From: Leptolyngbya iicbica LK
Lineage (GTDB): Bacteria; Cyanobacteriota; Cyanobacteriia; Phormidesmidales; Phormidesmidaceae
Direction of reading: 5' to 3'
NCBI RefSeq assembly: GCF_004212215.1
Contig: NZ_QVFV01000002.1
Location: forward strand, 1,507,719-1,571,718
DNA length: 64,000 bases
Below, piece after piece: positions 37,353 to 46,986 of the stretch. A program made the translations under genes and the position numbers. Under the pieces are notes generated by a model. The model made no database searches. It was given only the letters and a program-made list of their open reading frames with translations, and had not been told where the DNA came from. Within the stretch, counting starts at the first letter, position 1. Every line of letters starts with the position of its first letter.

Positions 37353-37841
37353 ATGAGCAAACTGCTTGTTGTCGTCGGATTATCAATTGCGGGACTCAGC
37401 GCGATCGCCAGTAGCGCGATCGCTGCCGACGAGCAGACCACGGCTCGCCGCATGGCTGAGCTGCCTTTGCCCGCTTTGTCTGCCCCGCTGCCGCCAGCTC
37501 CCGAGCGCCCCGGTCAGAGCCTGACACAAATCTTTCCGCCCGAAAACTTTGCTGATGTCTCCCCCAATCACTGGGCCTACACCGCCGTCAGCACCCTGGC
37601 TGAAGACTACGGCTGCTTGGCTGGCTATCCCGATGGCACCTTTCGTGGCGACGAATTTGTCACCCGGTACGAATTTGCCGTCGCCCTCGAAGCCTGCCTG
37701 GATGCGGTTTTCCAACTCATTGACCCGCAGCAGCAAATCGACACCGAGCGGCTGCTGAATCAGCTCGAAGTCTTGCATCGCGAACTGGGCACTCTGGCAG
37801 ACGACGTCGGCGAATTGGAGTCACCGCTAGAAACCGAGTAA
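37353..37841 (+). CDS. Short SLH-domain protein, porin fragment-like
   Basis: 162 residues. A signal peptide (residues 1-24, LVVVGLSIAGLSAIASSAIA) is followed by a Pro-rich linker, one S-layer homology domain (FADVSPNHWAYTAVSTLAED, then GYPDGTFRGDEFVTRYEFA) and a helical tail. This is the N-terminal layout of the cyanobacterial SLH/OprB-type outer-membrane porins (~500+ residues), but the beta-barrel is missing and the frame ends at a normal stop. It is either a distinct small SLH protein or a truncated porin. Confidence 0.8.
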   Translation: MSKLLVVVGLSIAGLSAIASSAIAADEQTTARRMAELPLPALSAPLPPAPERPGQSLTQIFPPENFADVSPNHWAYTAVSTLAEDYGCLAGYPDGTFRGDEFVTRYEFAVALEACLDAVFQLIDPQQQIDTERLLNQLEVLHRELGTLADDVGELESPLETE

Positions 37842-37995
37842 ATAGCTCCCTACCCCCAACTTAAGAGATCTCCGGAAAAGAAGTCCCCACTTGTAGGGTG
37901 TCATAAGCGCAGCGTCATGCAACCCAGGCCGGTATTTTGGGGTCCGGAACTCTCCTTAGGTCCTACTTCTGCTTGAGACAACAGTGGAGCTGTCG

Positions 37996-38865
37996 TTAAT
38001 TAATGAGGCGGCGATCGTGGCTGATGCGATAAGTGATGGCGCAAATTACGCTGAGAAAACCTAGCCCCAGTAAACCTGCTAGGGGATTGCCACCGATACC
38101 GGTGACCCATTCCGGTACTTGCGCCGTTGCCACCATCAGGTCATTCACATCAACTTGATAATACGCAAACACCAGCCCGCCATGGAGTCCAGCCGCTGGC
38201 CCCAAAACTGTCGTGCGACGCTGCTGCCATCGCCCCGCCACGGGAATTCGGCGCGCCCACACTAGCGCCACTCCTAGCATGAGTAACCCCAAGAACTGGG
38301 GCCAGGTTGCCAAAATTGCCGAGAGGGGCCGCAAAAAGTGGGCGATCGCAAAAATGAGCGCATTCAGCCACAGAGCCGCAGCGGGACTAAAATCCTGTTC
38401 CAGTTCATACAGCAGCCAGCCGCGAAACAGAAGTTCCTCAGCCAGACCGACCCCCACCCCAACCAACAACCCTTCCAGCAACAAGCGACCGACGGCTGGC
38501 CCCGGCGGCTGCCAGGTGCTCCAACCCAAGAGCCATTGCAGGCCATATAGTAACCCGATGCCCACAACGCCACCCAGAAATGCGATCGCCCAACTCAGCC
38601 ACCAGCGATCGCGCTGGCTAAACCCCAGCACCCGCCATGGATAGCGGCAGTGATGCACGCCCCGCAGCCACGAAGGCAAGCCCAACATAAAGACCATGAA
38701 GAGACTGATCGGTGCCCAGATGACCGACTGGCCATCCGTAGCAGCGTATTCCCAAAAGTAAAGCGGCAGCGCGATCGGTACCGCTAGCACAACGGCACCG
38801 GCCAAACCCACTACCACTCTCATCAGAGCCGGGCACCGTCGAACCAATAGCCAAAAACGTTTCAA
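37996..38865 (-). CDS. CPBP-family intramembrane metalloprotease
   Basis: 289 residues with about eight hydrophobic segments. The catalytic motifs of the CAAX/CPBP (Abi) family are visible: EELLFRG (EExxxR) near residue 142, FAIAHF near 180 and LHGGLVFAY near 240. Such proteins process prenylated or bacteriocin-type substrates; the target here is unknown. It is followed on the same strand by the clpS gene upstream in transcription. Confidence 0.85.
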   Translation of the reverse strand: MKRFWLLVRRCPALMRVVVGLAGAVVLAVPIALPLYFWEYAATDGQSVIWAPISLFMVFMLGLPSWLRGVHHCRYPWRVLGFSQRDRWWLSWAIAFLGGVVGIGLLYGLQWLLGWSTWQPPGPAVGRLLLEGLLVGVGVGLAEELLFRGWLLYELEQDFSPAAALWLNALIFAIAHFLRPLSAILATWPQFLGLLMLGVALVWARRIPVAGRWQQRRTTVLGPAAGLHGGLVFAYYQVDVNDLMVATAQVPEWVTGIGGNPLAGLLGLGFLSVICAITYRISHDRRLIN

Positions 38866-38876
38866 CAGCGCTCGGT

Positions 38877-39167
38877 TTACTCTTCCGGCTCAATAGAACT
38901 GGTGAGCCCCTTACCCTTTAAGCCTTCGCAGTAAAATTCCGCATGCTCTTGGGCACACACAATCACCACACCCACTTCAGAAACATGCGCCTGCATCATG
39001 ACATTGACCGCTTGCGGCATCGACAAACTGGGAACCACCTTCATCAGCGACTCCACCACATACTCCATCGAGTTGAAGTCATCATTGTGCAGCAGTACGC
39101 GGTACCGGGGAGCCGGTTTTCGAACTGTGGATGTAGAGCGACTTTTAATCGTATCGACAGCCACCAT
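38877..39167 (-). CDS. clpS: ClpS adaptor for the Clp protease
   Basis: 96 residues. ClpS delivers N-degron substrates to ClpAP/ClpCP. The family core RVLLHNDDFNSMEYVVESL is clear, with the acidic Asp-Asp of the N-degron pocket and VNVMMQAHVSEVGVV for Clp contact. Cyanobacteria often carry two ClpS paralogues; the type is not assigned. It is the first gene of a probable unit with the CPBP protease. Confidence 0.93.
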   Translation of the reverse strand: MVAVDTIKSRSTSTVRKPAPRYRVLLHNDDFNSMEYVVESLMKVVPSLSMPQAVNVMMQAHVSEVGVVIVCAQEHAEFYCEGLKGKGLTSSIEPEE

Positions 39168-39588
39168 AAGCGCCTCAATAAAGCTAGTTACTCGTTAAGT
39201 AGATCAATCTAGTGCCGATCGCACCAGCAAATTGTGTTGAATTTGCCTCAAAGTCCAGAAGCCCTCATTGGCCAACCGCGCCATCCCGCAAGCTCCAACA
39301 TCGTCGCCCGAAGCAAGACGCTGATCGCAGGATAATTTCATGTTCACCACAGATGGCTTTGGTGGGATTCTAGACTATTAAATCTTAATTGAGATTTTCG
39401 GCCCTGACAAAGAAAAACTGTGGAGGCTGACAAAGTAAGTCCCTGACAATAAACAATCTCTCAGGGACACGGTCTCTGGCGGCATACCCGAAGTCTTGCA
39501 GTCTCAACCGAGGACTAAGTCCCTCAGTCCCCGCGATATCTCATTTTCCATCCTTTGGCGTGGCGCGGCTGCATTATGCGCCGCTGTT
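39168..39588. other. Gap upstream of clpS, no gene seen
   Basis: About 420 bases between clpS and a dispersed repeat. It should contain the clpS promoter; no motif is assigned with confidence. No open frame in it has coding character. Confidence 0.5.
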
Positions 39589-39699
39589 CTAAGGAATTGG
39601 AAATAATTTAAGTGTGAACAGCCGTCTCGGCTGTTCAAGAGCAGGCAAGATATGCCTGCCCGACAAGACTTGGATTTTATAAAATCCTGATTCCTAAGT
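39589..39699. repeat. MITE-like element with three hairpins
   Basis: The ends CTAAGGAATT and ATTCCTAAGT are imperfect inverted repeats. Inside are GAACAGCC/GGCTGTTC (39616-39636), GCAGGCA/TGCCTGC (39641-39659) and GGATTTTATAAAATCC. The right ~45 bases recur at the window start, so at least two copies exist. Non-autonomous mobility is inferred. Confidence 0.75.
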
Positions 39700-39787
39700 G
39701 GAGCAGCCCATCTTGCTAAACATCGCTGGGACCCTTTCACTCTATGTAAACTGAGTGAGTAGTCCCTTCGCATTGGTGACCCCGGGC

Positions 39788-40114
39788 ATGAGCATCGCGG
39801 CGTATCAAATCGTCTATGTAGATTGTGGGCAGTCCCGACTTTATGGCGAACTCGTGCAGCATATGGCAGAGCGACAAACCTGCTGGTTGCGCCCCATTTC
39901 ATTGAGGCAAACTTCGCCCACCACTGAAACCGCAGAGTTTTTAGACGTTTCTAATGGCCCTGATATCATCTGTGCCGATCATGTGATCCAGCCCGTTTTG
40001 GATACTGACTGGCTGACGGTACTCGCCACGCTTTCTGCGACCAAAGGTGATTGTGATTACCGTAGTGCCAATCAACATTTGCGCCAATTTGTCACCTGTC
40101 TCTTGAGTTTGTGA
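39788..40114 (+). CDS. Small conserved cyanobacterial protein, unknown
   Basis: 108 residues from the ATG at 39788; a GTG at 39755 would add 11 residues. The segment SRLYGELVQHMAERQTCWLR with PISL resembles a short cyanobacterial protein family I know only as hypothetical. It is hydrophilic, has no membrane segment and no catalytic motif. It stands alone. Function unknown. Confidence 0.65.
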   Translation: MSIAAYQIVYVDCGQSRLYGELVQHMAERQTCWLRPISLRQTSPTTETAEFLDVSNGPDIICADHVIQPVLDTDWLTVLATLSATKGDCDYRSANQHLRQFVTCLLSL

Positions 40115-40311
40115 GGCAATCCTAAGGTTCCTCGATGGGTACTTTGACGCTGGGTTTCCAGGGTCGGTGCCACCATGAACGAGCTCAAAAAACTCGGTAA
40201 CTGGCCATTCAGCCCTTTAAATAACCAAGGCGACGATCTCGCGATCGTCGCCCCAATGTTCGAATAGTTAGCAAAAGGTACCGACAACCAAAAAAGCATT
40301 GACTAGCGGCC

Positions 40312-41028
40312 TTAATAGGCCCCCTTGCGGTATAGCACAACGAGCACGGTCTCTAGCAATAGCTTGAGGTCATAAAAGAAAGACCACCGCTCCTGGTAGC
40401 TCAAATCCATGCTGACGATATCTTCAAAATCGCTGACGGAGGAGCGCCCGCGGACTTGCCACTCGCCTGTGATGCCGGGCTTCACATTCAAGCGTTGCCA
40501 GTGGTGCTTGTCATACTGCATCACTTCATCAATCGTCGGCGGTCGGGTGCCAACTAGGCTCATGTCTCCCACCAGCACGTTCAGAAACTGGGGAAATTCG
40601 TCCAAGCTGGTTTTACGCAATAGCTTACCGACGCGGGTAATCCGAGGATCGTTCTTGTTCTTAAATACCAAACCTTGGGCTTCGTTCTGCACCAAGTGCT
40701 TCAGCTTGTCAGCGTCTGCCACCATGGAGCGAAACTTCCAAATGCGGAAGGTTTTGCCCTGGTGACCACACCGCAGTTGACTGTAAAAAATCGGGCCTGG
40801 GTTATCAATTTGAATCGCGATCGCGATCGGGACAAAAATAATTGCGGTGATCACCAGTCCCACGATCGCTCCCAAGATGTCGAGCCCTCGCTTCAACAGG
40901 CTCGTAACCGAAGGGTGCTCTAGGTTAACCCCTGTGGGGATATAAAAGCTTAAATTATCAGCGTCATTAAGAACTGCTTCGGGAACTGCAATATCGAAGT
41001 GGGCAGTACCATTTTGTATATTAACCAC
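40312..41028 (-). CDS. Sugar transferase, monotopic phosphoglycosyl transferase
   Basis: 238 residues. It has the bacterial sugar transferase domain: one re-entrant membrane helix near residues 48-75 (GLDILGAIVGLVITAIIFVP), the basic-acidic motif GKTFRIWKFRSMVADAD, then LRKTSLDEFPQFLNVLVGDM and LVGTRPP. Enzymes of the PglC/WcaJ group move a sugar phosphate onto a lipid carrier to start polysaccharide synthesis. It lacks the long multi-helix N-terminus of WbaP-type forms; the first ~45 residues are poorly conserved. No glycosyl transferase genes are beside it. Confidence 0.9.
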   Translation of the reverse strand: MVNIQNGTAHFDIAVPEAVLNDADNLSFYIPTGVNLEHPSVTSLLKRGLDILGAIVGLVITAIIFVPIAIAIQIDNPGPIFYSQLRCGHQGKTFRIWKFRSMVADADKLKHLVQNEAQGLVFKNKNDPRITRVGKLLRKTSLDEFPQFLNVLVGDMSLVGTRPPTIDEVMQYDKHHWQRLNVKPGITGEWQVRGRSSVSDFEDIVSMDLSYQERWSFFYDLKLLLETVLVVLYRKGAY

Positions 41029-41638
41029 CGGAAAATCGACTCCTTTGATTGCTCCTCAAGCAACTACAGAATATTCTCAACTCCCATCTCCGTATATGCC
41101 CTGATGACAAGGTTCATCAAAACTTTAATCTTCACCGAATCTCGATGAAGATGCCTTCGCGATTCACGGAATCGATACTGCTGTACACGTAGCTAAAGTG
41201 ACATTATATGAAGGCGTCAGTCATCCAGACGAGCGTTGAGCGTGACGTCCAGCCAGGTGCTCAAATCCCCATGGAACAAGGGCTTGACACTCTTGAGAGC
41301 GGGCCGAAAAATGTCTAAGTGCCGCGATTTAAAGCAATCTCTGGCGAGTATTTTTTTAAGCACCATCATATTAGATGCCTGCCATTCCCTGTAAAGCACC
41401 AGTGAATGGCAGGCTATGTTGCGGCTCCGTAATAATGCTGATGAAGCTTCGTTGGGCCATCAAGCTAATCAGTGATCGCTGATATCACCCGCCGCTCCCT
41501 GGCCTGTGCTGGCTGTTGAGTCAGGTTGGGCAAAGCGTCTGTGGGTCACTCAAGATGTCCGTAGGTTAAATTTACGCAGACTAGACTGTCAGTGGCGTCT
41601 ATGCGAACAAGGCTCAGCCTGTCAGAACCTAGCCTGAT
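41029..41638. other. Gap with no supported gene
   Basis: About 610 bases upstream of the minus-strand sugar transferase. A 60-codon minus-strand frame at 41217-41399 has no recognisable features. The stretch contains the promoter for the transferase, unassigned. Confidence 0.5.
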
Positions 41639-41890
41639 TTATTGGCCAGTTGTACTGGGAATCGCAAGAACTTGATAAGACATGGGGGCGCGCTGCCTCA
41701 ACTCAGCCGCAATATGGGCGGGGGTAATATCGGCTAAGGAGCACTCATGCTTTTGCATTAATGTGAGCAGCAGATCGCGGGAAAGCAAGGCCGCCTCTGC
41801 CAAGAAGCGATCGTTTATCGTTAAGTTGGCAGCTTGAATTTCAGCCAAGTCTTGCTGCAAGGTTTGAATCGTCGAGTCGGTAGCAAACAT
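41639..41890 (-). CDS. Small helical protein, unknown
   Basis: 83 residues from the ATG at 41890, chosen over 41995 because CGGAGG lies 5 bases upstream. The sequence is helical: TIQTLQQDLAEIQAANLTIN, FLAEAALLSRDLLLTLMQ, then HIAAELRQRAPMSYQVLAIP. There is no membrane segment. I do not recognise the family; the last part resembles small DNA- or protein-binding helical proteins, but that is weak. Confidence 0.55.
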   Translation of the reverse strand: MFATDSTIQTLQQDLAEIQAANLTINDRFLAEAALLSRDLLLTLMQKHECSLADITPAHIAAELRQRAPMSYQVLAIPSTTGQ

Positions 41891-42114
41891 CGCGACCTCC
41901 GAGTAGATGTGATGGTAGTTCAATCGTTCAAAGGTTAGCCATGCCAGCCTTTGTAGTCCTGTTATAGCCCTTAGCGATATTGATAAAATCGGCAATTTCT
42001 ACAGGTCTTTGACGCCCATCGCCCACGACGGCACAACATTAGTTGCATTTACGTAAGACAGAATTCCCCTTAATCCTGAGGGTGAAGTCCTTCTCCAATA
42101 CGATGGAAGTTGCC

Positions 42115-42774
42115 TTAAGTGGTTCGCAGCAGACCCAATTTCTGCAGACGTTGATCGTTAAATCGGTCAATGACTAGGCTGGCCCCATAGCCATACAGAA
42201 CATCGGCAGCATGGGTCGAGGCAACTCCCACCGTCGGAATTTGAGCCGATACTGCTGACTGAATCCCAGTTTTCGAGTCTTCAAACACGATCGCATCCTC
42301 AGGCGCAAGGTTAAACCGCTCCAACGCGGTTTGATAGGGCAGCGGGTCAGGCTTACTGCGCGGTAGCTCCCCAGCGATGAGCAAGTAATCGAAGGCGGTG
42401 TCGAGCTGCAATATATTGAGCACAAACTCAGCGTTGGCGCGGGGGGCATTGGTGACAACAGCAGTTTTCAGTTCGTGGTGTTGAATCCAGTCGTAAAGCT
42501 CGTCAAAGCCGGACATCCGCGTGAGCTCACTGGCAGCCAATTCGCGGAATTTTGCTTCTTTATCGATTACGAGTTGCGCGCCTTCGGCAGCGGAAAGTTG
42601 CGGCAACAGTTCTTTGATTAGATATTCGTTGAGCCGACCGCTGATGTGCTCTTTAAAGAAGGCGTCGTCAACGGTGTAGCCCTCGGGCTCTAAAATGTCG
42701 CGCCAGACTTTGATGTGAATCGGGTCGGTGTTGGCAAGGGTGCCGTCAAGGTCGAACAAGACCGCCTGGAGCAT
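42115..42774 (-). CDS. HAD-family phosphatase, beta-phosphoglucomutase-like
   Basis: 219 residues from the ATG at 42774; the upstream start (42840) would add residues encoded in a G-rich heptamer run. HAD motif I is LFDLDGTLANTDP, motif II lies in KTAVVTNAPRAN, the motif III Lys is in ELPRSKPDP and motif IV is IVFEDSKTGIQSA. The cap domain follows motif I. Such enzymes act on sugar phosphates or phosphoglycolate; the substrate cannot be told. Confidence 0.87.
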   Translation of the reverse strand: MLQAVLFDLDGTLANTDPIHIKVWRDILEPEGYTVDDAFFKEHISGRLNEYLIKELLPQLSAAEGAQLVIDKEAKFRELAASELTRMSGFDELYDWIQHHELKTAVVTNAPRANAEFVLNILQLDTAFDYLLIAGELPRSKPDPLPYQTALERFNLAPEDAIVFEDSKTGIQSAVSAQIPTVGVASTHAADVLYGYGASLVIDRFNDQRLQKLGLLRTT

Positions 42775-42840
42775 AGGAGTGGCTGGGTGTGTGGGTGAGA
42801 AGGTAGTCTGGGCGTGAGGCTGGGGCGTGTTTTGCTCCAT
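42775..42840. repeat. G-rich heptamer run upstream of the HAD gene
   Basis: GTGGCTGGGTGTGTGGGTGAGAAGGTAGTCTGGG is a short degenerate heptamer run, on the strand opposite to the gene. It resembles the arrays in the nif gaps but is single-armed. Confidence 0.4.
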
Positions 42841-42939
42841 TACCCGCCATGGATTCTACCAGCTGTCACGGCTGCAGGTGTGTATCATCGCGACTTGCCG
42901 TGATGCCCATGCCCAGTTGGCGATCGCTGGCAAACCGCC

Positions 42940-43320
42940 TTATGGGCTATCGGTCACGATCCGCAGGTGAGGGCAAAGTTGCGATAAAGCGGCCCGATGA
43001 GAAGCCTCCCAATGTTGCATCAGCATGGCGACCAACTCGGTTGCATCGGTGTCCATGATGAACTCGCTGGCAGCCTGGGTTGATAAACTGTCTGCCCCTT
43101 CACCACAGCTGACCTGACCGCTCAAGAGCGCCTCAGCATCGGTAAAGATGCTGTTGGGGTATAGCCGTCGGTATTCAGTTAAAAAAGCGGATTCTCTTAG
43201 GCTGTATTGAGGTGATTGCAGGGTGGCAGTCGCGCCAATGCAGCGATCGCTCAGCCCAATCGTTTGTCCTGGGGGATTGATATAAAAGCACAGGCTACTA
43301 ACAATCAGCGTTTCAAACAT
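42940..43320 (-). CDS. Hypothetical protein
   Basis: 126 residues. The first ~45 residues are a beta-rich, Cys-containing segment (SLCFYINPPGQTIGLSDRCI), then a charged helical part (ESAFLTEYRRLYPNSIFTDA) and a C-terminal helix region (ATELVAMLMQHWEASHRAAL). No family is recognised. It lies between the HAD and glmU genes on the same strand. Confidence 0.5.
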   Translation of the reverse strand: MFETLIVSSLCFYINPPGQTIGLSDRCIGATATLQSPQYSLRESAFLTEYRRLYPNSIFTDAEALLSGQVSCGEGADSLSTQAASEFIMDTDATELVAMLMQHWEASHRAALSQLCPHLRIVTDSP

Positions 43321-43446
43321 GACTGGAGTCCTCGCTGGGGCTGGGTCTAGTATCTATACCCGCCGACCGCAGCAGTTTGCAGAAAATGACAGACTGCTCT
43401 GCTGATAGAGGACAACTTCGCGCAGCTCGCGGTCAATCTGTGCTTA

Positions 43447-44826
43447 TCAGGCGTCATCAGATTGGGCATACCGCTGAGAGCGCCAGCCCGGAATCGTACT
43501 TTGCTTGGCGCGGGCCACCACCAGGGAGTCATCGGCGACGTCTTTGGTGACAACGGAACCAGCCCCAACGGTAACATCAGCGCCAAGGGTGACTGGGGCA
43601 ACCAAGACGCTATTGGAGCCTGTTTTGGTGCGATCGCCAATCACCGTGGGATGCTTTTTCACGCCGTCATAGTTCGCGGTGATGGTACCCGCGCCGACAT
43701 TGACCTGATTGCCCAAGGTCGCATCACCGAGATATGAGAGGTGAGCCACGTTGACGCGATCGCCCAAGGTCGATTTCTTGATTTCCACAAAGTTTCCAAT
43801 GCGGCAGTTATCGCCCACCACCGCTTGCCCCCGCAGGTGAGCATAGGGTCCAACTCGCACACCATCCCCCACCTGACTGTCCGACAACGTGGAATAGAGG
43901 ATCGTGGCGTTGCTGCCGATGACAGAATTTTCGATCAGACTACCGGGGCCAATGCGACAGCCAGAACCGATGACGGTATTGCCCCGCAGGTGGGTTTGCG
44001 GCTCAATAATCACGTCCGACTCAATCTGCACCGTAATATCAACGGTGCTGGTATCAGGTTCTAAAAAGGTGACGCCTGCCGCCATCCACTCATCTTTAAT
44101 GCGGTCTTGCAAAATGCTGTAGGCTTCGGCCAGCTGCTTACGGTTGTTGATGCCCTGAATCTCTTGGGCATCGTCCACATCGACAGCCATGACGGGGGTC
44201 ATATCTTTGACCACGTCCGTCAGGTAGTACTCCTGTTGATCATTATCGGCTTTGAGTGCGGGCAAAATCTTGGACAGGGCTGACCATTTGAAGCAGTAGA
44301 CCCCCGCGTTAATGCGGCGGTTTTGGCGTTGGGCTTCGGTGCAGTCGCGATGCTCGATGATTTCGGTTACCACGTCGTCATCATTGCAAAAGACGCGACC
44401 ATAGCCAGTGGGGTCAAGAAATTGCGCCGTCAACAGCGTCGCTTCATTTTGCCGGGTCTGATGCACCTCCAGCAGTTGGCGCAGGGTCGCCGGACGCAAT
44501 AGCGGCACATCGCCATTCAGCACGAGTAGGTCGCCCTCAAAGTCTTGCAAGTGGGGCAGCACCTGCTGTACGGCATGGCCCGTGCCCAGCTGCTCGGTCT
44601 GCTCAACAAAGGTGACATCGGTCAAATGGGCTAAGGCAGTTCTGACTTGGTCGGCTTCGTAGCCCACGACGACCAGGCGATGGGTCGGATCCACATCGGT
44701 AAGACTGTCGAGGACGCATTCCACCAGCGATCGCCCGCCGAGGGGATGCAACACTTTCGGCAATGACGACTTCATCCGTGTGCCTTTGCCTGCTGCCAAC
44801 ACCACTACCGCGAGCTTTCCTGCCAT
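43447..44826 (-). CDS. glmU: GlmU bifunctional UDP-GlcNAc pyrophosphorylase/acetyltransferase
   Basis: 459 residues. It acetylates glucosamine-1-phosphate and couples it to UTP, giving UDP-GlcNAc for cell-wall and lipid A synthesis. The N-terminal uridyltransferase has the motif [17 protein letters not shown]. The C-terminal left-handed beta-helix (hexapeptide repeats) carries GRTHLRG-like ([13 protein letters not shown]), [13 protein letters not shown] and [16 protein letters not shown] motifs. Confidence 0.97.
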   Translation of the reverse strand: MAGKLAVVVLAAGKGTRMKSSLPKVLHPLGGRSLVECVLDSLTDVDPTHRLVVVGYEADQVRTALAHLTDVTFVEQTEQLGTGHAVQQVLPHLQDFEGDLLVLNGDVPLLRPATLRQLLEVHQTRQNEATLLTAQFLDPTGYGRVFCNDDDVVTEIIEHRDCTEAQRQNRRINAGVYCFKWSALSKILPALKADNDQQEYYLTDVVKDMTPVMAVDVDDAQEIQGINNRKQLAEAYSILQDRIKDEWMAAGVTFLEPDTSTVDITVQIESDVIIEPQTHLRGNTVIGSGCRIGPGSLIENSVIGSNATILYSTLSDSQVGDGVRVGPYAHLRGQAVVGDNCRIGNFVEIKKSTLGDRVNVAHLSYLGDATLGNQVNVGAGTITANYDGVKKHPTVIGDRTKTGSNSVLVAPVTLGADVTVGAGSVVTKDVADDSLVVARAKQSTIPGWRSQRYAQSDDA

Positions 44827-45132
44827 GACCCTTGTCCCTTAGCATGCCAATCTTCGCCACGGAGTATACCGCGCTTTGTCAGGGGTTTGAGCGAGTGATT
44901 ATTGATTCTCCCCGTGAGGTCGCCCCCCTTGCCGCCGTCCCCCTGGATGCAGGACTTGGTTGCATCAGGACGAATCGAGGCTAAATCGGCCTTCCGCTTG
45001 GCAAAGCGCCACAGTGCTTCATCGTTAAGTGGCAAATTTAGGGAATGTTTATGATGAGTGAACCGTGGAAAAGCGTGTGAGTCGGATGCACGGCTTAGGT
45101 TACTTTGTTGCTCGGCTGGGTTCTTAACATTG
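44827..45132. other. Gap between divergent glmU and the 45133 gene
   Basis: 306 bases that should hold promoters in both directions. A GTGGAAAAGCGTGTGAGTCG-type stretch near 45063 recalls the end of a group II intron, but I could not support this. No gene. Confidence 0.45.
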
Positions 45133-46167
45133 ATGTCGCCACCTGTCGCCCATGATCTTGCAGCGCTTCGGCAGCTGATTACAGACACGCTGTATGAGCG
45201 TTATTTAGGGCTGATTGCGGGTCGGGTGGGCATGACCCGGCGGCGGGCAGAATGCTTTTTGCGACTGTGGCTGTATCTCTTGGCGAAGGCGGCGTACCAG
45301 CAGGGACAAGCCTTACCAGCCCCGCTGGCGCAGCTGACGTTGCCTCCCGGCTGGGTGGAATGTAGCTGTGGCGAGGCGGCGGATGTGTTTTATAGCGATC
45401 GCGAGCGGGGCAGCGATCGCGCGGCGGGCATGATGCTCGATAAGTTGGCGGCGTTGGGGCTGATTCGCAAAACCTTTGACGGCAACACCACACAGATTGC
45501 CATTGTGGAATTGCCTGAATTGCAAGCGCCTCCGACGGCGATCGCGATCGCCGACATTGAGCCCGACGACTTTGATCCCCGCTGCGACGCCATTCCTATC
45601 GCCAATTTATTAGCGCAAAACTACAACTGGCTGAACCGCAACACCGACGCCGTGCCCTACCGCATCGCTAACATCCTGCGCGACTGGGCAGAGCAATATA
45701 GTCAAGGATTCCGGGTGTTGCGCCGTTGCGACAACCAAAATCCCCTCGGCTTTTATGCGCTGTATCCCACCCAGCGCGAGTCGGAAATCAAATTTTTTGA
45801 GCCGCCAAGTCAGGGGTTGCATTTGAGCCAAGTCGCGAGCGAAGACCCCTTCAAAATGGCGCTGCCGGGCGATCGCCAGTGCCGTTCTGTGTTTGTCCGC
45901 AGTTTTGTCATCCATCCCAGCCATCTCAACGACCAACGCAGTCGATTTGTTCAAGATGCGCAGCAAAGACTGGTGGCGATGCAGCAAGATTTTCCTAATT
46001 TAATGGATATGTATACTCTAGTGATTCATCCTAGCTATGCTGACTTAGCCGCAGCGTTAGGCTTTCAAGCCACCCATGCCGATCCCAAATTGCCCTTGCA
46101 GTGGATGTATCAGGCCGTGGATCGCTTTGTGGCGATGGATGTGTCCACTGCCCTCAAGCAAATCTAA
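45133..46167 (+). CDS. Conserved cyanobacterial protein, unknown
   Basis: 344 residues from the ATG at 45133; a GTG at 45058 would add 25 residues of unlikely composition. The N-terminal half is helical and Arg/Ala-rich (RVGMTRRRAECFLRLWLYLL), with a Cys pair (ECSCGEAADVFYSD). The middle looks like a winged-helix element (AGMMLDKLAALGLIRKTFDG). The C-terminal half (residues ~205-340) has an acetyltransferase-like feel, for example SRFVQDAQQRLVAMQQD, but no diagnostic motif. I do not recognise the family. Confidence 0.72.
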   Translation: MSPPVAHDLAALRQLITDTLYERYLGLIAGRVGMTRRRAECFLRLWLYLLAKAAYQQGQALPAPLAQLTLPPGWVECSCGEAADVFYSDRERGSDRAAGMMLDKLAALGLIRKTFDGNTTQIAIVELPELQAPPTAIAIADIEPDDFDPRCDAIPIANLLAQNYNWLNRNTDAVPYRIANILRDWAEQYSQGFRVLRRCDNQNPLGFYALYPTQRESEIKFFEPPSQGLHLSQVASEDPFKMALPGDRQCRSVFVRSFVIHPSHLNDQRSRFVQDAQQRLVAMQQDFPNLMDMYTLVIHPSYADLAAALGFQATHADPKLPLQWMYQAVDRFVAMDVSTALKQI

Positions 46168-46296
46168 CCCGGCGCGTCGGGCGAGCGGGCTGTTTGGCGG
46201 GGTAGTGCACAACGGCCTCAAGCGATCGCCCTCAATATCGCTTTTACCGATAGCCCCAAAGTAGGCGGCTCGACTCATCGCACTGTATTTACCATC

Positions 46297-46860
46297 ATGG
46301 ATAAGCATCTAGCAAAACTCAGCAAGTTTTTGAGTTTGATCCTCCGTCACAAACCGCAGGTAATTGGCCTGCAACTCGATGCCAACGGCTGGGCAGAAGT
46401 GGAGCAACTCATTGAGCTGGTGAATCAACACGGCATCGCTGTTTCCCAAGAACTGCTTGATGCGATCGTGCAAAAAAATACCCAAGAGCGGTTCACCTAC
46501 AACGCCGATCGCAGCAAAATTCGCGCTAACCAGGGCCATTCCCTCGCGGTGGATTTGGAACTCGTGGCGGAGGTGCCTCCCACAATTTTGTTTCACGGCA
46601 CAGCGACTCGCTTTTTATCCTCCATTCGTACACGCGGACTGTTGCCCGGTAGCCGCCAGCATGTGCATTTAGCCGCTGAAGAAATTGATGCCATTCGGGT
46701 GGGACAGCGCCACGGTCACCCCATCGTCCTCACCATTCAGGCAGAGGCGATGTGTCGCGCGGGATATCAGTTTTATTGCTCCCAAAATGGCGTTTGGCTG
46801 ACGGAAATTGTGCCCCCTCGCTATATCGAGTTTCCGACTCATGTGGGGCGATCGCGCTAG
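46297..46860 (+). CDS. kptA: RNA 2'-phosphotransferase, Tpt1/KptA
   Basis: 187 residues. Tpt1/KptA moves an internal RNA 2'-phosphate to NAD+. Family motifs are SKFLSLILRHKPQ, DANGWAEVEQLI, FHGTATRFLSSIRTRGLLPG and HVHLA. Tpt1 removes splice-junction phosphates in eukaryotes; its natural substrate in bacteria is unclear. The active-site Arg-His-Arg-Arg pattern is consistent with a working enzyme. Confidence 0.93.
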   Translation: MDKHLAKLSKFLSLILRHKPQVIGLQLDANGWAEVEQLIELVNQHGIAVSQELLDAIVQKNTQERFTYNADRSKIRANQGHSLAVDLELVAEVPPTILFHGTATRFLSSIRTRGLLPGSRQHVHLAAEEIDAIRVGQRHGHPIVLTIQAEAMCRAGYQFYCSQNGVWLTEIVPPRYIEFPTHVGRSR

Positions 46861-46986
46861 CTCCGGCACAGGCGCATCTGTTGCTGTCTCGTATTGAGCC
46901 ATGGCGAAAAGCCCTCCGTTGCCAAATATGACAAGTGCGATCGCTGAGCGGCACAGTCGAAAGCGACAGTGATACAATCACCACCA

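Noticed and set aside
41217..41399. 60-codon minus-strand frame in the gap above the sugar transferase
   Set aside because: No ribosome site, no motif and weak composition; not called as a gene.
45058..45110. Group II intron tail-like sequence (GTGGAAAAGCGTGTGAGTCG...)
   Set aside because: No intron body, no maturase and no convincing domain V/VI fold; probably chance.
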